Source of the DNA: Methanothrix sp.
GTDB taxonomy: Archaea; Halobacteriota; Methanosarcinia; Methanotrichales; Methanotrichaceae
Direction of reading: 5' to 3'
Length of the DNA: 10,293 nucleotides
Assembly (NCBI GenBank): GCA_003162615.1
Contig: PMNG01000101.1
Span: 1 to 10,293 of the forward strand
In this document: positions 5,800 through 10,293 of the stretch, piece by piece
Position numbering within the stretch: position 1 is the stretch's first letter
Layout of the letters: the number at the start of each line of letters is the position of its first letter
The notes under the pieces: generated by a model
Told to the model about the DNA's origin: nothing
The model's database searches: none
Seen by the model: only the letters and a program-made list of their open reading frames with translations
Made by a program: the position numbers and the translations under genes

Positions 5800-6600
5800 C
5801 TAGAAAGGATGGACCTGCTCTGCCTTCGTATCTCGTTTGGGCATCGCTGATCTGGCTATTCCGTTCCTTATCTCACCATCTAAAGGCTGACCGTCGAGGA
5901 GGACTCTGTAATCCCCGAAGTACTTTCCACTTTTCATTAAAAGTATGCCCTGGCTGACCACCCTTCCATCATCCCCGCTCAATGATACATTCAGGTGGCC
6001 GATTGTAGTTGTGGTGTTGTTCTGAGCAGATCCGAACTTTGGCAGAGAGACGTCGGCATCCAAAACCGTTTTGTTCCCTTTTGGTGCCATCGATATGTTG
6101 TCCAGCCGATAGATGTCACCTCCGATCCTCAGAACTCCGCGGTGAATTACTCCACCTTCGTCTTTCCTTATTTCATTCTTTATCTCCTCTAGAGTCAGGT
6201 TGGACGCCATCAGCTTCCTGATGCTCACGACTTCCACCGGCCTCAAACTCTCGATGCTGACCCTCATCGAGTAGGACTTATTGCCTTTCAGTGCAAATCC
6301 GTGCCAGCTCTGAAAGACTATGCCTGGCGCTCCAGCCACCCCCCTGTATGGCTCGGCGGTGGAGTTATTTTCAGCTTCCTTTAAGGAAGCGAAACCAGGC
6401 CAGAATCCTTGCTCGCCCCTGGGCGAAAGTAGATACGTCTCGTCAGCGCTCCCTGCCCAACCTTCATGCATCAACCCTTTTAGGACGGTTTTCTCCTCTG
6501 CCGCCTCTGCATGCAGGCCAGAGCAGGCCACGTACAGGATCATGAGCGCCAGCGCCGTGAACCCAATGGATAGAAATCTTCTTTTGGCAGGTCTTAGCAT
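5800..6600 (-). CDS. Exported protein of unknown function, rich in N-glycosylation sequons
   Basis: 266 aa, no family recognised. Residues 1-33 form a signal peptide or anchor: basic MLRPAKRRF, then a hydrophobic stretch (SIGFTALALMILYVACSG) ending near AEAAEE. The rest is soluble and mostly beta-like, with at least seven N-X-S/T sequons (for example NST, NLT, NIS, NKT, NTT, NVS), which points to an exported glycoprotein on the cell surface. There is no second membrane helix and no obvious catalytic motif. It starts 66 nt after the stop of the membrane winged-helix gene on the same strand, with no clear promoter between, so the two may be one operon and functionally linked. Function unknown. 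Confidence 0.7.
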   Translation of the reverse strand: MLRPAKRRFLSIGFTALALMILYVACSGLHAEAAEEKTVLKGLMHEGWAGSADETYLLSPRGEQGFWPGFASLKEAENNSTAEPYRGVAGAPGIVFQSWHGFALKGNKSYSMRVSIESLRPVEVVSIRKLMASNLTLEEIKNEIRKDEGGVIHRGVLRIGGDIYRLDNISMAPKGNKTVLDADVSLPKFGSAQNNTTTTIGHLNVSLSGDDGRVVSQGILLMKSGKYFGDYRVLLDGQPLDGEIRNGIARSAMPKRDTKAEQVHPF

Positions 6601-6666
6601 CAGATTCCCTTTCCTTCCATAATACTTACTTACTCCACATCGTTGTGACGGCTGATAACCATTTAA

Positions 6667-7914
6667 CTATTTTTCCTGTTCAAATGGCTCTTTCTTGGAT
6701 AAGAACCAATCAGACAGCTCTATTGCATTTGTTCTGCCCTTCTCCTTCTTGGTTATCAACTTTCTACGCTCCAGGGAGAGAAGAATGCCGGTCAAGGATG
6801 ATTTGGGGATGCTTGTTTCGTATCTTATGTCAGCCTGGTTCATTTTTCCGTTATGCTCTATTAAAGCGGATAAAACTGCCCTTTCTCTAGCAGTAAGCGT
6901 CTCCATGACCGCGGCCATCTCGCTGGTGATCTCAATGCCGGTGATTTCTGAACCTGTTTGAACACGCTCATCTTTTTTTGTGACCTCTTCCTCATCGAAA
7001 CGGAGATCACTGCCGAATTTGAGGGACTGCTCCCTTTGTTCCTCGACGTTATCCTTCAAATCAACTGGATTTTCATCAGGTGCCGATGGCCTAGGGTTGG
7101 TCTCGTAGGGCAGATCGTCAACCTCTACGAAGTAATCTACGGGTTCTGGCGGTTCGTTCTCGGCAGGTGTCTGGTCGACGTCGTGAGCTTCGTTTGATCC
7201 GTCTGGGACTTCACCGGAATTGTCATGGGGCTCGCTTATCTGGCTTTTAGAATATATGTTCTGATGGACTGTAACAGCAGATTGCGATGCGCCCCTTCTT
7301 CTGATCCAGAAAAACAATGATACAGACACAACAGACAATCCCAATAGAGCCGCCAGTGGTGCAAGTGAGCTGGTGTTTGATGCACTAGGCGCGCTTGCCC
7401 CTTGTAGCGGTAGTTGATAATCCATCGTGATGGTTGGGCCTTTTACATCGTATCCATGGAAGTCCACTTGAAACGAATCATTAGCCGCTGACACAAGATA
7501 ATCGAGTCCTGGAGAGGAGTCGATCTTGCTAATTCTAACCGATGCCGGCAAATAGAATATGGAATGGTATTCGCTGTAGTTTCCCTGCGTGGGGAGCGTT
7601 GTTTCCCAATCGTCCCCCGATTTGTCCGTCAGCGAGTTGGTGAGGGCGTATAGCTGTTTGGTGTTATTATCGTACTTGTACTGGGAACCTTTTAGAAAAG
7701 GCAGGCCGTCTATGCTGTCGGCATAGCCGGTGATCAGGGCCTTTCCCCCATCATCGATATAGATGTTCAGAACGATGTTGCCAGGATAGGTGCCGTTGTT
7801 CTGCGCGCCGTTGTAACCTTGGCTTGCCACCTCCAGCACAGTTGCTGCGGCAATGACCCATATGATAACAATACTAAGCAAGACGATATCGCTTCGTCCC
7901 GGTTTTTTCGTCAT
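6667..7914 (-). CDS. Membrane-anchored protein with cytosolic winged-helix DNA-binding domain
   Basis: 415 aa. Layout: an N-terminal hydrophobic segment (10-30, signal peptide or first helix); an extracellular beta-rich domain (about 31-180) with sequons such as NNT, NYS and NDS; a membrane helix (184-204, LAALLGLSVVSVSLFFW) followed by the stop-transfer RRR; a long acidic low-complexity linker (about 225-330, rich in D, E, P and N); and a C-terminal winged helix (about 338-405, LTARERAVLSALIEHNGKMN to TNAIELSDWF) resembling MarR-type or related archaeal HTH domains. Proteins of this build are common in methanogens and haloarchaea and are thought to be one-component sensors that read an outside signal; that role is inference here. 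Minor TATA-like boxes are seen upstream. It is probably co-transcribed with the exported protein gene downstream. Confidence 0.8.
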   Translation of the reverse strand: MTKKPGRSDIVLLSIVIIWVIAAATVLEVASQGYNGAQNNGTYPGNIVLNIYIDDGGKALITGYADSIDGLPFLKGSQYKYDNNTKQLYALTNSLTDKSGDDWETTLPTQGNYSEYHSIFYLPASVRISKIDSSPGLDYLVSAANDSFQVDFHGYDVKGPTITMDYQLPLQGASAPSASNTSSLAPLAALLGLSVVSVSLFFWIRRRGASQSAVTVHQNIYSKSQISEPHDNSGEVPDGSNEAHDVDQTPAENEPPEPVDYFVEVDDLPYETNPRPSAPDENPVDLKDNVEEQREQSLKFGSDLRFDEEEVTKKDERVQTGSEITGIEITSEMAAVMETLTARERAVLSALIEHNGKMNQADIRYETSIPKSSLTGILLSLERRKLITKKEKGRTNAIELSDWFLSKKEPFEQEK

Positions 7915-7953
7915 TTCGCGAAGTCCAGCCTTTTGATCATCGACATCAAATGA

Positions 7954-7973
7954 TACTTAATTATCTACTTAAA
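7954..7973 (-). promoter_or_regulatory. Possible promoter of the membrane winged-helix gene
   Basis: Two AT-rich boxes on the minus strand, TTTAAGTA (7973-7966) and TTAAGTA (7960-7954), lie 40-60 nt before the ATG at 7914 and resemble weak archaeal TATA boxes. The rest of the 185-nt gap between this gene and nadE shows nothing else I can support. Confidence 0.3.
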
Positions 7974-8099
7974 GTTGAGCCTCTGGCCTCTAGAAATTGT
8001 ATAGGATACTCCCTTGTAAATACTTTGCCAGCTTTCTTGTAGTTCCACCTTCGATAATGAGAAGTATATCCCGTAGCTGATCACAATTCGAGGTCTACT

Positions 8100-9734
8100 T
8101 CAGCAGGTCTTGCTGGCCACCGGCATCCTCCAACCGCTACCGAAAGCTCGGTCCGTAACCTTAATTCCAGGGGCGGCTTGCTTCCTCTTGAACTCCGCAG
8201 CTTTGACGAGGCGCAAGATCTGGCGAACGATCGATGCATCGAAGCCCGCATCTGTTATTTCCTCAGCAGACTGATGCTGCTCGATGTATCTGTGCAGGAT
8301 CTCGTCTAGGACCTCGTAGGGCGGCAGGCTGTCCCTGTCGGTTTGATTGGACCGCAGCTCTGCAGATGGCGCTTTAGTCAGGATGGCTTCTGGAATGATC
8401 TCTCGGCTTCGGGTCGAGTTAAGCCACCTGGCTATTCTATACACCATGATCTTTGGGACATCAGATATTACCGCCAAGCCCCCGGACATGTCGCCGTAGA
8501 TGGTGCAGTAGCCAACTGCAAGTTCAGACTTGTTCCCGGTCGTGAGGAGAATGGATCCGTACTTGTTGGACAGAGCCATGAGTAGGTTGCCCCTGATTCT
8601 TGCTTGAATGTTCTCCTCAGTCACATCGTGGGGACGGCCCTCAAAAGCCAGGCGAAGCTGCCGATCGATGGACTCCATGATATCAGTGATCGGAATTCTC
8701 AAGGTCCTGATTCCCAAGTTTCGAGCCAGATGTTCTGCGTCCTCAATGCTGCCTTTGCTCGAATAAGGAGAGGGCATGAGGACTCCCAGAACGTTCTCTG
8801 GGCCCAGGGCCTCGGACGCTATTGCTGCTGTCAGTGCAGAATCGACTCCCCCGGACAGTCCTATAAGGACATCCCTAAATCCGCACTTGTGAACATAGTC
8901 CCTTGTGCCTAGGACCAGAGCCCTCCAGATCTCCGACTCATGGGTAAAATCGTCCTTTTCAATGGACCCTGACATGGTGTCCATGTCTACTGTTATCAGG
9001 TCCTCCTGGAATGCTTTTCCGCGGGCGATCAGGCGACCATCAGAGTCAAAGGCGCAGCTTCGGCCATCGAAGACCAGGTCGTCGTTCCCGCCCACCTGGT
9101 TGACGTAGATGAAGGGAATCCGATACTTGCGGGCCATGCTGCCCAACATGGCCTCGCGATGAAGCTGTTTGCCTACTGTGAAGGGGGATGCCGAGAGGTT
9201 GATGACGCCTTGCGCTCCTGCCTTCACCAGCTCCTCGATCGGATCTGTGTGGTAGCGCCTTCGCTCCCAGAGGTCTCTGTCGTTCCATATGTCCTCGCAG
9301 ATGGACAACCCCAACCTGGCTGTGCCAAGATCGAGAATCTGAGGCTCCGAAGCAGGCTCGAAGTAGCGGTCCTCGTCGAAGACGTCGTACGTAGGTAGAA
9401 GTGTCTTGTGAAAGGTACGCTCGACCCTGCCGTCGCACAGTAGCGCAGCAGAGTTAAAGAGCGGTCTGCCAACCTCACCAGGATTAGGCTCAGCTAGGCC
9501 TACCAAGACAGGAGGTGCGTCTGCCAGATTCAGCGCCAGTGATCTTGCTACATCCCAGCTCTCGCTGATGAAGTCCTCGTGTAAGAGCAGATCGCGGGGA
9601 GGGTATCCCAGCAGGGACAGCTCGGAGGTGATGACCAGGTCTGCATCTGCCTGGCGGACAGATCGAGCGATAAGATCTGCATTGCCCTTCAAGTCTCCCA
9701 CGGTTGGGTTGAGCTGCAAGAGAGAGAGTCTCAT
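8100..9734 (-). CDS. nadE: Glutamine-dependent NAD(+) synthetase
   Basis: 544 aa, two-domain enzyme (EC 6.3.5.1) that makes NAD from deamido-NAD, ATP and glutamine in the cytosol. The N-terminal nitrilase-like amidase (about 1-255) frees ammonia from glutamine. Its triad is visible as Glu38 (TSELSLLGYPP), Lys110 (FHKTLLPTYDVFDE) and Cys146 (LSICEDIWND). The C-terminal synthetase (about 265-544) has the ATP pyrophosphatase P-loop SGGVDS (294-299), then TTGNKSELAVGYCTIYGDMSGG and the later KAPSAELRSNQTDRDSLPPY. Length and motifs match the standard glutamine-dependent form rather than the short ammonia-only NadE. I see no strong ribosome binding site before the ATG at 9734, so the mRNA may have a short leader. 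It stands alone with non-coding gaps on both sides. Confidence 0.96.
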   Translation of the reverse strand: MRLSLLQLNPTVGDLKGNADLIARSVRQADADLVITSELSLLGYPPRDLLLHEDFISESWDVARSLALNLADAPPVLVGLAEPNPGEVGRPLFNSAALLCDGRVERTFHKTLLPTYDVFDEDRYFEPASEPQILDLGTARLGLSICEDIWNDRDLWERRRYHTDPIEELVKAGAQGVINLSASPFTVGKQLHREAMLGSMARKYRIPFIYVNQVGGNDDLVFDGRSCAFDSDGRLIARGKAFQEDLITVDMDTMSGSIEKDDFTHESEIWRALVLGTRDYVHKCGFRDVLIGLSGGVDSALTAAIASEALGPENVLGVLMPSPYSSKGSIEDAEHLARNLGIRTLRIPITDIMESIDRQLRLAFEGRPHDVTEENIQARIRGNLLMALSNKYGSILLTTGNKSELAVGYCTIYGDMSGGLAVISDVPKIMVYRIARWLNSTRSREIIPEAILTKAPSAELRSNQTDRDSLPPYEVLDEILHRYIEQHQSAEEITDAGFDASIVRQILRLVKAAEFKRKQAAPGIKVTDRAFGSGWRMPVASKTC

Positions 9735-9984
9735 ATCTTCTTTTGGATATTCATCCCGCAGAGATTAAACATTTCCCAGACCTTGGTCGTACATCTGATT
9801 AGCTGAAAGCTCAATTCAAAACCTGTATTTGGCGTGCAAAATCTCATAGTTTTAGGTTTGAGCTATGAATCACGGTTTTCAGTGGAACCGATGCACGACT
9901 CAGACCATGGACTGCACAATATTGGCATTACACAGCAACTTCAAAATACTTGAGCAGTAGAGATCAATAGGGTTGTGTTCCACA
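9735..9984. other. Intergenic region upstream of nadE
   Basis: About 250 nt between the nadE start and a decayed plus-strand coding remnant. It should hold the nadE promoter, but only weak AT-rich boxes are visible (for example TTTAATCT on the minus strand near 9772-9765). A 6-bp inverted pair GCTCAA (9809-9814) and TTGAGC (9858-9863) is too short to interpret. No RNA gene is seen. Confidence 0.4.
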
Positions 9985-10203
9985 ATGGAAATGGAGTTCG
10001 TTCACACAACCTGCATATATTGTGGAACCGGCTCCATTTTTTATCTGGTTTACCTTGCAGGAGATGAAGTCTTCAATTTGTTGAACCATTGCATAAAAGG
10101 CATGCCCTTTAGCAGCATTCATGCCTACAAGGAGGACATGGATACATTAGCGTGCAAACAGAGGATAATGCAATATCAGTTGTTGATTTCTGTGAGCTGC
10201 TAG
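9985..10203 (+). pseudogene. Decayed N-terminus of a formate dehydrogenase alpha subunit (FdhA-like)
   Basis: From the ATG at 9985 the frame reads MEMEFVHTTCIYCGTGSIFYLV, close to the start of molybdopterin formate dehydrogenases, where the CxxCxxxC motif begins a 4Fe-4S site. The third cysteine is replaced by serine (GTGS). The fourth appears as HCIKGMPF, only 19 residues on instead of about 27, implying an in-frame loss of about 8 residues. After SSIHAYKEDMDT the likeness fades, and a stop follows at 10201-10203, whereas FdhA is about 650-700 aa. So this is a short relic, not a working enzyme. No partner genes (fdhB) are visible. It is the only coding trace seen on the plus strand. The match rests on a few motifs, hence moderate confidence. 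Confidence 0.55.
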
Positions 10204-10293
10204 TAGATGATATAAAAATCCAGAGTGACGCAGTATATGCCTTTTAGTACTGGTCAATATAAAATATCAAGCTCTTCGCTATTTCCTGTGGGT
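10204..10293. other. Right edge of the window, nothing identified
   Basis: Ninety bases after the FdhA-like relic. A second plus-strand frame is open across part of the relic and closes at a TAG at 10245-10247, but it has no start and resembles nothing I know. Confidence 0.3.

Noticed and set aside
7915..8099. Open minus-strand frame after nadE that might be the tail of a transposase
   Set aside because: About 35 codons with no start and no motif I can name; indistinguishable from chance.

Overview
The window looks like archaeal, methanogen chromosome, most likely Methanothrix-like (the genus is an inference from overall gene character and a base composition near 50% GC by eye, not a database match). 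The main evidence is a group II/III type nitrogenase operon in which two PII-like regulators, nifI1 and nifI2, sit between nifH and nifD. Supporting signs are archaeal TATA-type promoters, perfect GGAGG(TG) ribosome binding sites, a membrane-anchored winged-helix protein and a sequon-rich secreted protein. All well-supported genes lie on the minus strand.

Left part (1-3640): nifH (3485-2670), nifI1, nifI2, nifD and the start of nifK (398 to beyond the left edge) are read leftwards as one tightly packed transcript with 1-nt gaps or 4- to 8-nt overlaps. NifH is the ATP-driven reductase. NifD and NifK form the MoFe protein. NifI1/NifI2 switch the enzyme off after ammonium addition. A possible 34-residue leader ORF with a perfect ribosome binding site precedes nifH. 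Upstream of that, the promoter region holds four TTGAG/CTCAA elements whose spacing within each pair is exactly 20 bp.

Middle part (3640-5800): a free-standing nifE-like gene (465 aa) with its own promoter. Its promoter shares a near-identical 21-bp element with the nifH promoter. The gene runs directly into a broken ammonium-transporter (Amt) remnant. A 37-bp direct repeat (36/37 identical) lies immediately after the Amt remnant and again upstream of the nifE-like gene. Together these suggest a rearranged nitrogen-metabolism locus in which a nifE paralogue has replaced most of an amt gene. The 400-nt gap 5394-5799 also has a TATA-like box and a hairpin with a T-run that could bound a short RNA.

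Right part (5800-9734): an exported, unrecognised glycoprotein-like protein (5800-6600) lies downstream of a two-helix membrane protein with a cytosolic winged-helix domain (6667-7914), probably as one operon. Next comes a glutamine-dependent NAD synthetase (8100-9734).

Right edge (9735-10293): no intact gene. On the plus strand, 9985-10203 encodes what looks like the decayed N-terminus of a molybdopterin formate dehydrogenase alpha subunit. It has lost one iron-sulfur cysteine and several residues.
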